Assembly: GCF_002090055.1 (NCBI RefSeq)
Contig: NZ_BBRH01000015.1
Location: 87,548-151,547 of the forward strand
Source of the DNA: Demequina sp. NBRC 110051
GTDB lineage: Bacteria; Actinomycetota; Actinomycetes; Actinomycetales; Demequinaceae
Direction of reading: 5' to 3'
Length of the DNA stretch: 64,000 nucleotides
This document shows, piece by piece, positions 1-8,761 of the stretch (position 1 is the first letter of the stretch; each line of letters opens with the position of its first letter). The position numbers and the translations under genes were made by a program. The notes beneath the pieces are model-generated. The model was not told the DNA's origin. It saw only the letters and a program-made list of their open reading frames with translations, and did not search any database.

Positions 1-120
1 GCGTGGCACGCCGTCGTCGAGCAGGCCGGCGCACGTGGCATCACCTACCGCGAGGCTGCGACGGCGCTCGCCGTCAGGCGCGTGATCGAGGCCCACGAGC
101 TGCGCGGCCTCTACCCCTGA
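1..120 (+). CDS. C-terminal end of a probable Glu/Leu/Phe/Val dehydrogenase (partial)
   Basis: Only the last 39 codons lie in the window; the frame is open from base 1 to a TGA at 118-120. The tail ends in a helix-rich stretch (REAATALAVRRVIEAHELRG) that resembles the C-terminus of NAD(P)-dependent glutamate dehydrogenases, where an alanine- and arginine-rich helix is followed by RG plus a few residues. These enzymes interconvert glutamate and 2-oxoglutarate with ammonia. No catalytic residue is visible, so the call rests on the tail alone and another amino-acid dehydrogenase is equally possible. The gene is convergent with the TSUP permease. Confidence 0.5.
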   Translation, partial: AWHAVVEQAGARGITYREAATALAVRRVIEAHELRGLYP

Positions 121-255
121 CCCGCCCGGCCCGCCCCCGCCAGACGGTTTGAACCGGATTCGAGGCCGCCACGCCGACCACGGCCCTCTCACGGGACCGT
201 GACGCGGGGTGTCGCGCCCCGGTCCGGTTCACAGTGTCTGGGTAGGGCGGGCGAG

Positions 256-1005
256 TTAGGCGACGAGGACCCGCACCAGCATGCCCAGCGACACCACGAC
301 GATGAGCACGCGCAGCACCAGCGGGTTGACGCGCAGCAGGATGTGCGAGCCCAGGTAGGCACCGATGAGCTGGCCCACGATCATCACTCCACCGATGGCC
401 CACACCATCTTGCCCGCCACCGCGAACACCAGCAGGGACGCGATATTGGTGGCGAAATTCAGCGTCTTCGCGACGGCCGTGGAGCGCCTCAGCGGCAGCG
501 CCCTGAGCGCCACCCCCGACAGCGCGAAGAGCGACCCGGTGCCGGGCCCAAACGCCCCGTCGTAGGCGCCGATGACGGGCACCACCGCGCCCTCGAACCC
601 GCGTTCGGAGATCCGCGGCGCGGGCGGCGGCTCGTGGGACTTGGGCACGAACAAGAAGTAGGCCGCGATGAGTGCGAGGACGATCGGGATGACGACCTCG
701 AGCGCGTCCGGCGCGACAAACAGGACGCCGACGGAACCGGCTGCCGATCCCAGAAAGGCCCACAGCATCGGCCGTCTGACGTCGACCCAGCGCACCCCGT
801 GACGGCGAATCACCTGGGTCGTGGCCATGAAGGTGCCCGCCGTGCCCTGGAGCTTGTTGGTGCCCAGGGCCTGCAGCGGAGGCACACCGGCGAGCAAGAG
901 CGCGGGCACGGTGATGAGCCCGCCGCCGCCGGCCAAGGTGTCGAGGCACCCCGCGAGGAGCGCGACGAGACCGAGGACGAGCAGCAGCTGCCAGGTGATC
1001 TCCAC
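256..1005 (-). CDS. TSUP-family (TauE/SafE) membrane permease
   Basis: The 249-residue protein is almost wholly hydrophobic. Its N-terminal glycine-rich block (GGGGLITVPALL after about residue 24) and the second-half repeat with KTLNFATN are typical of the TauE/SafE/DUF81 family. Family members have about eight membrane segments and export or import sulfonates, sulfite or other small organosulfur anions; the substrate here cannot be read from the sequence. The start is a GTG at 1005, six bases after the guaB TAA stop (1012-1014), so it is probably co-transcribed with guaB, although the two functions are not obviously linked. The 135-base gap downstream holds two short inverted repeats (tcacgg/ccgtga near 189-202) that could terminate transcription. 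Confidence 0.85.
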   Translation of the reverse strand: MEITWQLLLVLGLVALLAGCLDTLAGGGGLITVPALLLAGVPPLQALGTNKLQGTAGTFMATTQVIRRHGVRWVDVRRPMLWAFLGSAAGSVGVLFVAPDALEVVIPIVLALIAAYFLFVPKSHEPPPAPRISERGFEGAVVPVIGAYDGAFGPGTGSLFALSGVALRALPLRRSTAVAKTLNFATNIASLLVFAVAGKMVWAIGGVMIVGQLIGAYLGSHILLRVNPLVLRVLIVVVSLGMLVRVLVA

Positions 1006-1011
1006 CTGGGG

Positions 1012-2532
<1,521 letters not shown>

Positions 2533-2795
2533 CGTGGGGCCCGAGCACGCGGGCGACCCGCACATCGACCATGCGCGCGCCCGCGCGAGGCGTTGCAACG
2601 ATGCAGACCGTCCCGCCGCACCGCGCGGCCTCTCGGCACCCCCACCGCCCCGCGCACGAACGTTGCATGAACTGGACAAAAGGGGCTTCCCAAACCCTGA
2701 TCTTCCAGGTATGAATGTCAGTAGATGGCGTCACCGAAGCAGAGATCTCGCCCCCACGAGAGCTCTGAGTCGGAGTGTGTGCAGCACCGAAAGAT

Positions 2796-2817
2796 CGTGC
2801 CTCAACGACGAGGCACG
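2796..2817 (+). promoter_or_regulatory. Hairpin in the whiB 5' leader
   Basis: CGTGCCTC pairs perfectly with GAGGCACG around a 6-nt loop. It lies between the probable promoter and the ribosome-binding site GAGGA (2836-2840) of whiB. No T-run follows, so it is not a terminator; an mRNA-stability or translational role is possible. Confidence 0.5.
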
Positions 2818-2846
2818 GTGAGTCTCAAACGAGATGAGGAGTGGCC

Positions 2847-3137
2847 ATGGAAAGCATTGCCAGGCTTCCCGCACCGACGCAGGACCAGTGGGAGTGGCAG
2901 TACGAGGGGGCATGCCGTGACGCCGACCCCGATCTGTTCTTTCATCCCGAGGGCGAGCGTGGCGCCGCACGCCGCCGCCGGGCCGAGGCAGCGAAGCAAT
3001 ACTGCGCCAGGTGCCCCGTGCTCGACATGTGCCGCGAGCGCTCGCTCGACGCCCGCGAACCGTTCGGCGTGTGGGGCGGCATGAGCGAGGACGAGCGTCA
3101 CGCGATGCTCGCCGGCCGTCTGCGCCAGGCGAGCTAG
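2847..3137 (+). CDS. WhiB-family iron-sulfur transcriptional regulator (WhiD/WhiB3-like)
   Basis: WhiB-like proteins bind a [4Fe-4S] cluster through four cysteines and act with the principal sigma factor in redox and developmental control. Here the cysteines are C23, C53, C56 and C62 (CX2CX5C after the first), followed by the GVWGG turn and a basic tail. The FFHPEGERG segment and the location between groES and guaB match Streptomyces WhiD and Mycobacterium WhiB3. I chose ATG 2847 because GAGGA at 2836-2840 is spaced 6 nt from it; a GTG at 2841 would overlap the ribosome-binding site. The gene is convergent with groES across a shared terminator. Confidence 0.93.
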   Translation: MESIARLPAPTQDQWEWQYEGACRDADPDLFFHPEGERGAARRRRAEAAKQYCARCPVLDMCRERSLDAREPFGVWGGMSEDERHAMLAGRLRQAS

Positions 3138-3149
3138 GAACGCCGCCCG

Positions 3150-3166
3150 CCACGGCATCGGCCGCC
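3150..3166 (-). repeat. 17-bp dispersed element, exact copy 1
   Basis: The minus strand reads GGCGGCCGATGCCGTGG. This copy lies between the whiB stop codon and the shared terminator, outside any gene. The same 17-mer recurs exactly at 8086, 17898, 57030 and 63981. Confidence 0.8.
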
Positions 3167-3185
3167 CCAAGCCCGCAGAAACGAC

Positions 3186-3220
3186 AGAACCCCGGAAGGC
3201 CTGAGGCCTTCCGGGGTTCT
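3186..3220. terminator. Bidirectional terminator between whiB and groES
   Basis: A perfect inverted repeat with 16-bp arms and a 3-nt loop is centred between the convergent stops of whiB (3137) and groES (3237). Its AGAA/TTCT ends give a short T-tract on either strand. Confidence 0.9.
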
Positions 3221-3236
3221 TGCGCGTGCAGCAGCG

Positions 3237-3530
3237 TTACTGCAGAACGCCAAGCAGGTCGCGCGCCGAGAGGATGAGCAGCTCCTGGCCGCCGTACTTC
3301 ACCTCGGTGCCGCCGTACTTCGAGTAGATGACCTTGTCACCCACCGCGACGTCGAGCGGGACGCGGTTGCCGTTGTCGTCGACGCGACCGGGGCCCACCG
3401 CCAGGACCTCGCCCTCCTGGGGCTTCTCCTTGGCGGTGTCGGGGATGACGAGGCCGGACGCGGTGGTCTGCTCGGCGGCAGAGGGCTTCACCACGACCTT
3501 GTCCTCAAGAGGCTTGATAGAGACCGACAC
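3237..3530 (-). CDS. groES: Co-chaperonin GroES (Hsp10)
   Basis: GroES is the heptameric lid of the GroEL folding chamber. The protein starts [15 protein letters not shown], has the mobile-loop region around [12 protein letters not shown] and the conserved GEVLAVGPG, and ends LLGVLQ; at 97 residues from GTG 3530 it has the normal length. I prefer GTG 3530 over the upstream GTG 3542 because GGAAGGTGAGG sits about 6 nt before it. A CIRCE operator lies about 125 bp upstream, implying HrcA repression and heat induction. No groEL follows; the chaperonin partner must be encoded elsewhere. Confidence 0.96.
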   Translation of the reverse strand: MSVSIKPLEDKVVVKPSAAEQTTASGLVIPDTAKEKPQEGEVLAVGPGRVDDNGNRVPLDVAVGDKVIYSKYGGTEVKYGGQELLILSARDLLGVLQ

Positions 3531-3653
3531 AGCGGACCTCACCTTCCGTGATCCAGACAGATGTGTGTATCGCGGCTCATCGTCCGGCCTGCCGTCGCGG
3601 GGGTCAGGGCGGCCGATGCGGCCACGTGTCCCGTCGCCGGGACGATCCTCAAT

Positions 3654-3680
3654 TTAGCACTCACCCACTGAGAGTGCTAA
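3654..3680 (-). promoter_or_regulatory. CIRCE operator (HrcA binding site) upstream of groES
   Basis: TTAGCACTC and GAGTGCTAA form the canonical 9-9-9 inverted repeat (arms 3654-3662 and 3672-3680, 9-bp spacer). It is a perfect match to the CIRCE consensus and sits upstream of groES, 52 bp before the divergent methyltransferase start. Confidence 0.97.
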
Positions 3681-3732
3681 CCGAATGCCGGATGTTCACC
3701 GCGCGCGAAGCGGGCCGTGCGAGGATCCTCGT

Positions 3733-4908
3733 ATGGACGCCGTGACCGCCCGCCTGCTGCTCACGCCCGACGGCCTCGCGCTCGTGGACGCCCTGCCACC
3801 GTACGACGAGAAGCGCTCCCTCGCGATGGGCGAATCCATGCGCGCCCAGGGCGTGGACCCGAGGCTCGTGGCGGCGGCGCTCACCCAGTCGCGGCTGAGG
3901 GCCGATGCCGTGGGCAAGCTGGGGGACTTCGCCGGCGGCATGCTACTCACCCAGGACGGGTTGGAGCAGGCGACCCGGCTCACCGTGGCGGCGCGCCATG
4001 CGGCGCGCTATCGCGACGCCGGGGTGACGTCCGTGGCGGACCTCACCGCCGGGATCGGGGCCGATGCCATGGCGCTCGCCGCGCTCGGCCTCGACGTGAC
4101 GGCGATCGAGCGTGATGAGGCGACCGCGCTGCTGGCCGATCACAACCTGCGCCACTGGGCGTCGGCGCGGGTGGTGCACGGGGACTCGATGTCGCTCGCT
4201 GCATCGCTCGACGTGGACGGACTCTTCGCGGACCCCGCCCGCCGCACCGCACGCGGGCGCCGGCACGACCCCCAGGACTACTCCCCCGCGCTCGACGACG
4301 TGCTGGCGCTGCGCTCATCACACCCGGCGCTGGGCGTGAAGGTGGGGCCGGCGATTCCTCACGAGGCGATCCCGGCCGATGCCGAGGCCGAGTGGGTCTC
4401 CGTCGACGGCTCGGTGGTGGAGGCGGCCCTGTGGCACGGGCCGCTCGCGACCGCGCCTGGGCACGCCGCGCTCGTGGTACGAGGGGACACGGCGCATCGC
4501 CTGACGGGCTCGACGGACCGCGCCGATGCGGGTGAGTTGACTGACTATCTCTACGAACCCGATGGCGCGGTCATCCGTGCGGGACTGGTGGGCGAGGTCG
4601 CCGCGCGCTTGGACGGCCACCTGGTGGACCCGATGATCGCGTACATCGCCGCGCCCACGCCGGTCGAGACCCCCTTCGCACGCGGGTACCAGGTGCTCGA
4701 GACCGTCCCGCTCAAGCCCAAGGCTCTCGCCGCTGCACTGCGTGCGCGCGGCGTCGGCACGGTCGATATCAAGAAGCGGGGCGTCGACATCACGCCCGAG
4801 CAGCTGCGTCCTCACCTGAAGCTCAAGGGCGACGAGCGTCTCACAGTCATCCTCACACGCATGGGCAACCGCCGGCTCGCGATCCTCGCCGAGCCGCTAC
4901 CCGCCTGA
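3733..4908 (+). CDS. Class I SAM-dependent methyltransferase with THUMP-like C-terminal domain
   Basis: The 391-residue protein has a SAM-binding motif I (DLTAGIGADAMALAALG) at about residues 95-112, a motif II acidic residue in VTAIERDEA, and FADPARR in the motif IV position. The C-terminal segment with VDIKKRGVDI and a terminal ILTRMGNRR stretch matches the THUMP-like domain found in a widespread uncharacterised bacterial methyltransferase family. An RNA substrate is likely from the domain, but the target is unknown. ATG 3733 lies 6 nt after GAGGAT, a weak candidate -10 box, suggesting a leaderless transcript. It is divergent from groES and convergent with the triple-HTH gene. Confidence 0.85.
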   Translation: MDAVTARLLLTPDGLALVDALPPYDEKRSLAMGESMRAQGVDPRLVAAALTQSRLRADAVGKLGDFAGGMLLTQDGLEQATRLTVAARHAARYRDAGVTSVADLTAGIGADAMALAALGLDVTAIERDEATALLADHNLRHWASARVVHGDSMSLAASLDVDGLFADPARRTARGRRHDPQDYSPALDDVLALRSSHPALGVKVGPAIPHEAIPADAEAEWVSVDGSVVEAALWHGPLATAPGHAALVVRGDTAHRLTGSTDRADAGELTDYLYEPDGAVIRAGLVGEVAARLDGHLVDPMIAYIAAPTPVETPFARGYQVLETVPLKPKALAAALRARGVGTVDIKKRGVDITPEQLRPHLKLKGDERLTVILTRMGNRRLAILAEPLPA

Positions 4909-4916
4909 CGGCGGGC

Positions 4917-5420
4917 TCAGGTGCCAGCGCGCAGCACCTTGCTCACCATCTGCTGACTGGTCCCCTCGGCACGGGCGATCGCGCTCTGCGACTGCCCTGC
5001 GGCGTGGGCGGCACGGATGCGCGCGCGAGCCGCGTCGTCGAGCGCGCCCGCACGGGTTGAGGTGGCGCCGCCCCGGCGACCCGACATGATGGAGTCGACG
5101 CTCGCCTTGGAGATCCCGAGCGCCGCCGCCACCTCGGCGCGGCCCTCGCCTGCACCCACACGCTCGCGCACCTCGGCCACGACGGCGTCGGTAAGGCGGT
5201 TGCGGGCACTGGCGCTCCGGGTCGATGTCGCCTGCGGGCGCTGAGCGCGAGGCGAGCGCGCGGCGATCGGTCCGCCAGCATCGGCCCGCGTGCGTCCCGA
5301 GACGATCGCGGACACGCTGGTCTGGGCGACGCCAAACACGGCGGCGAGGTCCGTCTGGCGCTCGCCGGCGGCGTAGCGCTCGCGCAGCCTCACCACGTCC
5401 GCGTCGGTCAGCCTTGCCAT
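4917..5420 (-). CDS. Small protein made of three tandem helix-turn-helix units
   Basis: I do not recognise a named family. The 167 residues contain three similar units: residues 4-44 (LTDADVVRLRERYAAGER...SGRT), 76-116 (LTDAVVAEVRERVGAGEG...SGRR) and 127-166 (LDDAARARIRAAHAAGQS...LRAG). Each has an acidic N-cap, an R-rich first helix, an AAG-type turn and then an A..L/A.G.S...VS.I helix-turn-helix of the resolvase/sigma-70 region-4 type. The linkers are S/T/R/A-rich and probably disordered. The last unit has diverged (SQQMVSKVL). Such a chain could bind three DNA half-sites in a row. The TAG stop of the argO gene upstream provides the first half of its -10 box, so the two genes are adjacent and partly linked. 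Confidence 0.8.
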   Translation of the reverse strand: MARLTDADVVRLRERYAAGERQTDLAAVFGVAQTSVSAIVSGRTRADAGGPIAARSPRAQRPQATSTRSASARNRLTDAVVAEVRERVGAGEGRAEVAAALGISKASVDSIMSGRRGGATSTRAGALDDAARARIRAAHAAGQSQSAIARAEGTSQQMVSKVLRAGT

Positions 5421-5426
5421 GGCCCC

Positions 5427-5432
5427 ACCCTA
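5427..5432 (-). promoter_or_regulatory. -10 box of the triple-HTH gene, built on the argO stop codon
   Basis: TAGGGT on the minus strand ends 6 nt before the ATG at 5420. Its first three bases (5430-5432) are the TAG stop of argO. No Shine-Dalgarno sequence is present. Confidence 0.6.
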
Positions 5433-6038
5433 GGCTCCCAGCACGAGCGTGAAGGCAAGCCCCGCCATCACGCATGCCACGAAGCCGTCGAGCACGCGCC
5501 ACGCTCCCGGACGGGCGAGGACGCCGGACAGCAGCCGCGCCCCATATCCCAGGGCCGTGAACCATGCGAGCGATCCGACCATCGCCCCGGCGGCGAAGGC
5601 CCACCGCGCGTCGCCATAGGTCCCGGCGACCGAGCCGAGGAGCACCACGGTGTCGAGGTACACGTGCGGGTTGAGCCAGGTGATCGCCAGGGTGGTGCCG
5701 ACCACGGCCCACATTCTCGGTCCGGCGACAGGAGCATCGGCCGCCTGGAGCCCCGCCTCGCTGCCCCGCCACGCGCGCCTGGCCGAGAAGACCGCGTAGG
5801 TGGCAAGAAAGAGTGCGCCACCCACGCGCGCCGCGGTCTCGATCCACGGATGCGCGGAGATCAGCGCCCCCAGGCCCGCGGTGCCGACGCTGATGAGGAT
5901 CGCGTCCGAGCCCGCACACACCAGAACCACCGCAAGCACGTGCTCGCGGCGCATGCCCTGGCGCAGCACGAACACGTTCTGGGCGCCGATGGCGGCAATA
6001 AGGGACAGGCCCAGGCCGAGTCCCGCAAGGAAGATCAT
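5430..6038 (-). CDS. LysE/ArgO-family amino-acid exporter
   Basis: The 202-residue protein has about six membrane segments and the family signature GLGLSLIAAIGAQNVFVLRQG at its N-terminus, plus TWLNPHVYLDT in the middle. LysE/ArgO proteins export lysine or arginine from the cytoplasm when the pools are too high. The divergent gene at 6108 encodes the matching LysG/ArgP-type regulator, the classical arrangement. The ATG at 6038 lies 6 nt after TAGCGT (6045-6050) with no ribosome-binding site, suggesting a leaderless mRNA. Lysine versus arginine specificity cannot be decided from sequence. Confidence 0.92.
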   Translation of the reverse strand: MIFLAGLGLGLSLIAAIGAQNVFVLRQGMRREHVLAVVLVCAGSDAILISVGTAGLGALISAHPWIETAARVGGALFLATYAVFSARRAWRGSEAGLQAADAPVAGPRMWAVVGTTLAITWLNPHVYLDTVVLLGSVAGTYGDARWAFAAGAMVGSLAWFTALGYGARLLSGVLARPGAWRVLDGFVACVMAGLAFTLVLGA

Positions 6039-6044
6039 GCGCCG

Positions 6045-6050
6045 ACGCTA
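6045..6050 (-). promoter_or_regulatory. -10 box of leaderless argO-type gene
   Basis: TAGCGT on the minus strand ends 6 nt before the ATG at 6038. The 69-bp gap to the divergent regulator (6039-6107) is AT-richer than its surroundings and presumably contains the LysG/ArgP operator. Confidence 0.55.
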
Positions 6051-6107
6051 GCCGCGCCCGATCATCAGCGCCACCAAGGATTTCTCAAGTTGTATTAACT
6101 TTGCTTC

Positions 6108-7037
6108 ATGAAGGTACCGGCCGACCTCGCCCTCACACTTGCCGCCGCGGTCGACGCGGGCTCACTCGACGCGGCTGCCCGGCGTCTGCACCTCACCCAA
6201 TCCGCGGTGAGCCAGCGCCTCGCCACGCTCGAGCGCCTCACCGGCCAGGTGCTGCTGGTGCGCTCGCGCCCCGTACGGGCGACCGCCGCGGGCGAGAGCG
6301 TCATCCGCTATGCCCGCCAGGTGGCGCACCTCGACGACGCGCTGGCGTCCGAGCTGGGCGTCGCCGACGGCGCTACCGCCCTCGCGCTCGCGGTCAACGC
6401 GGACTCGCTCGCCACCTGGATCCTCGCCCCGCTCGCGGCGGCCGCGAACGAGCATGGAGTCCTGCTCCACCTGCATCGCGAGGACGAGGGCCACACCGCG
6501 GCCCTGCTCGCCAATGGCACCGTGGCTGCGGCGGTCACGACGGTTGCCACCCCGGTGCCGGGCTGCACCGTCACGCCGCTCGGGGTGCTCACCTATCGAG
6601 CCGTGGCCGCGCCTGCTTTCGCGACGCGGTGGTTCCCCGACGGGGCCACCCCGGCCGCGCTGACGACTGCCCCCGTCCTCGACTTCGACGACCGCGACAC
6701 CATCCAGAGCCGCTACCTCGAGTCGCGTGGGATCGAGGCATCGGCACCGCCGCGCCACTACGTGCCGTCATCGACGGAGTTCGCGCGTGCGATTGGGCTC
6801 GGGCTCGGCTGGGCGCTGCTGCCCGGCGTTCAGCGCGACGGCCTCGACCTTGTCGAGCTAGGGGGGCCGGAGGTGCGCGTCGCCCTGTACTGGCAGCAGT
6901 GGCGCACTCACGCGCCGTCGCTCGTGGCGATGGCCGATGCCGTGAAGGCCGCCGCTCGTGACTCGCTTGAACCCGTGGCACCCGGCCCGACACTGGGCTC
7001 CGCGCCTCGCTCGACGCCTACGCGACGACGCGCGTGA
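6108..7037 (+). CDS. LysR-family regulator, LysG/ArgP type
   Basis: The protein has an N-terminal winged helix-turn-helix ([20 protein letters not shown], about residues 18-37) followed by a LysR substrate-binding domain. LysG/ArgP proteins sense lysine or arginine and activate the divergent exporter gene, which is present here. At 309 residues it is of usual size. The ATG at 6108 lies 6 nt after TAACTT (6096-6101), consistent with a leaderless start. Its 3' end overlaps the convergent tsaD stop by 20 bp. Confidence 0.9.
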   Translation: MKVPADLALTLAAAVDAGSLDAAARRLHLTQSAVSQRLATLERLTGQVLLVRSRPVRATAAGESVIRYARQVAHLDDALASELGVADGATALALAVNADSLATWILAPLAAAANEHGVLLHLHREDEGHTAALLANGTVAAAVTTVATPVPGCTVTPLGVLTYRAVAAPAFATRWFPDGATPAALTTAPVLDFDDRDTIQSRYLESRGIEASAPPRHYVPSSTEFARAIGLGLGWALLPGVQRDGLDLVELGGPEVRVALYWQQWRTHAPSLVAMADAVKAAARDSLEPVAPGPTLGSAPRSTPTRRRA

Positions 7038-8058
7038 GAGGCATCGACGAGTCGACGCCGTAGCCCAGGTCCGAGGGCGCCAGGCCGCGTCGCACCACGG
7101 CCGCGCCGAGCGCCGCGATCATCGCGCCGTTGTCGGTGCAGTAGCGGATGGGCGGGATCCGCACGTCGATCCCGGCCTCCTCACCGCGGCGCGTCGCCAT
7201 CTCGCGCAGCTGCGAGTTCGCCGAGAACCCACCGCCGATGACCAGGGTGTCGATGCCGTGCTCGCGGCACGCGTTCAGAGTCTTCATCACGAGGACGTCG
7301 GCGACGGCATCTGCGAAGGACGCTGCGACATCGTTGATGGGAATCTCGCGCCCGGCATCGCGCTCGCGCTCCACCCAGCGGGCCACGGCGGTCTTGAGGC
7401 CGGAGAAGGAGAAGTCGTACGCGTGCTTCTCCTGGAACTTGGCCGCGGTGAGCGCGCGCGGGAAGGGGATGGCTGTGGGGTCTCCCTCGCGGGCGAGGCG
7501 GTCGATGTGCGGGCCGCCCGGGTACGGGAGCTCGAGCAGACGCCCCACCTTGTCGAAGGCCTCTCCGGCGGCGTCGTCCAACGTGTGGCCCAGCTCGGTG
7601 ACCTCGGTGGCGACATCGTCAATCTTCAGCAGCGAGGTGTGGCCACCCGAGACCACCAGCGCCATGACCTTCTCGGGAAACTCGCCGTGCACCAGCTCGT
7701 CCACGGCGGCGTGGCCGATGACGTGGTTCACCCCATGCAGCGGCTTGCCAAGAGCGACGGCGAGGGACTTCGCGGCGGCGTTGCCGACGGTCAGCGATCC
7801 GACGAGGCCGGGACCGGCGGCGACGGCGATCGCGTCGACGTCCGCCAAGGTCTTGCCCGCGCGGCTCAGCGCCTCCTCGAGGGTCGGCACGAAGGCCTCG
7901 AGGTGGGCGCGGCTCGCCACCTCGGGGACGATTCCACCAAATCGCGCGTGCTCGTCCATCGACGACGCCGTGACGTCGACGAGGAGCTCGCCGCCTTGCA
8001 CGAGCGCCACGCCCGTCTCGTCGCAGGTGCTCTCGATGCCCAGTACCAACGGATCCAC
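7018..8058 (-). CDS. tsaD: tRNA N6-adenosine threonylcarbamoyltransferase
   Basis: TsaD transfers the threonylcarbamoyl group from TC-AMP to A37 of ANN-decoding tRNAs, forming t6A together with TsaB and TsaE, both encoded at 11.3-12.4 kb. The 346-residue ASKHA-fold protein begins with [10 protein letters not shown], carries the metal-ligand motif NHVIGHAA (two histidines, about residues 115-122), and has VSGGHTSL and a C-terminal CTDNGAMIA. The open frame runs on upstream to 8961, but GTG 8058 is the family start and lies 7 nt after TAGACT (8066-8071), so the extension is rejected and the transcript is probably leaderless. Confidence 0.97.
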   Translation of the reverse strand: MDPLVLGIESTCDETGVALVQGGELLVDVTASSMDEHARFGGIVPEVASRAHLEAFVPTLEEALSRAGKTLADVDAIAVAAGPGLVGSLTVGNAAAKSLAVALGKPLHGVNHVIGHAAVDELVHGEFPEKVMALVVSGGHTSLLKIDDVATEVTELGHTLDDAAGEAFDKVGRLLELPYPGGPHIDRLAREGDPTAIPFPRALTAAKFQEKHAYDFSFSGLKTAVARWVERERDAGREIPINDVAASFADAVADVLVMKTLNACREHGIDTLVIGGGFSANSQLREMATRRGEEAGIDVRIPPIRYCTDNGAMIAALGAAVVRRGLAPSDLGYGVDSSMPLTRVVA

Positions 8059-8065
8059 GGGCTTG

Positions 8066-8071
8066 AGTCTA
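8066..8071 (-). promoter_or_regulatory. -10 box of leaderless tsaD
   Basis: TAGACT on the minus strand ends 7 nt before GTG 8058. The dispersed 17-bp element at 8086-8102 covers the expected -35 position. Confidence 0.6.
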
Positions 8072-8085
8072 GTTCGCTTCGCGCG

Positions 8086-8102
8086 GGCGGCCGATGCCGT
8101 GG
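8086..8102 (+). repeat. 17-bp dispersed element, exact copy 2
   Basis: GGCGGCCGATGCCGTGG lies in the 93-bp divergent gap between tsaD and the nitroreductase gene. It is identical to the copies at 3150, 17898, 57030 and 63981. Confidence 0.8.
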
Positions 8103-8138
8103 TCGGCTCTCGTGGTCCGCACGCCACCCGTATCGCGC

Positions 8139-8144
8139 GACAAT
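8139..8144 (+). promoter_or_regulatory. -10 box of the leaderless RutE-like gene
   Basis: GACAAT ends 7 nt before ATG 8152. The upstream in-frame ATG at 8143 lies inside this hexamer, which argues against its use as the start. Confidence 0.55.
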
Positions 8145-8151
8145 GGTTGAC

Positions 8152-8751
8152 ATGTCTACAAACTTCGCGATCGATGCCGCTGCCCGCGCCACCCTCTTCA
8201 CCGATGCCCGCTCGGCTCTGCAGTGGGATGAGCGCCCCGTCTCCATGGAGGTGGTGCGCGAGGTGTGGGATCTCATCAAGTGGGGCCCGACCGCGAACAA
8301 CACCGTCCCCCTGCGCGTGCTCGCCGCCGCCTCCGAGGACGCCCGCGCGGCCGTGCTCGGCGCCGCCGCCGCAGGCAACCGAGACAAGGTCACGGCGGCA
8401 CCGCTGGTGCTGGTGGCCGCCCGCGACGAGCGCTTCCACGACGCCTTCGGTGTCACCGGGGGTTCGGAGAGCGCGGCGGCGCGCTTCGAGGCCGACCCCG
8501 AGGCCCGCACCACGTTCTCGCACACCAACACCATGCTGCAGACGGGCTACCTCATCCTGGGCCTGCGGGCAGCGGGTCTCGCGGTGCGCCCCGTGGGCGG
8601 GTTCGACCGCGCCGCACTGGACTCCGCCCTGCTCGGGGACTCGTCCTGGCGCTCGGAGCTCCTGCTGCTGGTCGGCTACCCCGCCGAAAGCCACGGCGCG
8701 GGCGAGCGCAAGGGCCGTATGAGCGCGGACCAGGCCATCCGGGAGCTGTAG
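8152..8751 (+). CDS. Nitroreductase-family protein, malonic semialdehyde reductase (RutE) type
   Basis: The 199-residue FMN-dependent reductase resembles E. coli RutE along its length: LFTDARS near the N-terminus, [14 protein letters not shown] (WGPTS.N in RutE), the [17 protein letters not shown] helix and [14 protein letters not shown]. RutE reduces malonic semialdehyde to 3-hydroxypropionate in pyrimidine breakdown. None of the other rut genes is nearby, so the substrate may differ; a general NADPH-dependent nitro- or quinone-reductase role is the alternative. ATG 8152 was chosen because a -10 box (GACAAT) sits 7 nt upstream. Confidence 0.88.
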   Translation: MSTNFAIDAAARATLFTDARSALQWDERPVSMEVVREVWDLIKWGPTANNTVPLRVLAAASEDARAAVLGAAAAGNRDKVTAAPLVLVAARDERFHDAFGVTGGSESAAARFEADPEARTTFSHTNTMLQTGYLILGLRAAGLAVRPVGGFDRAALDSALLGDSSWRSELLLLVGYPAESHGAGERKGRMSADQAIREL

Positions 8752-8761
8752 CCCGGCCGGC

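Noticed and set aside
2591..2669. CGTTGCA repeats upstream of whiB as an operator pair
   Set aside because: The copies are 71 bp apart, one is palindromic and one not, and neither aligns with a promoter.
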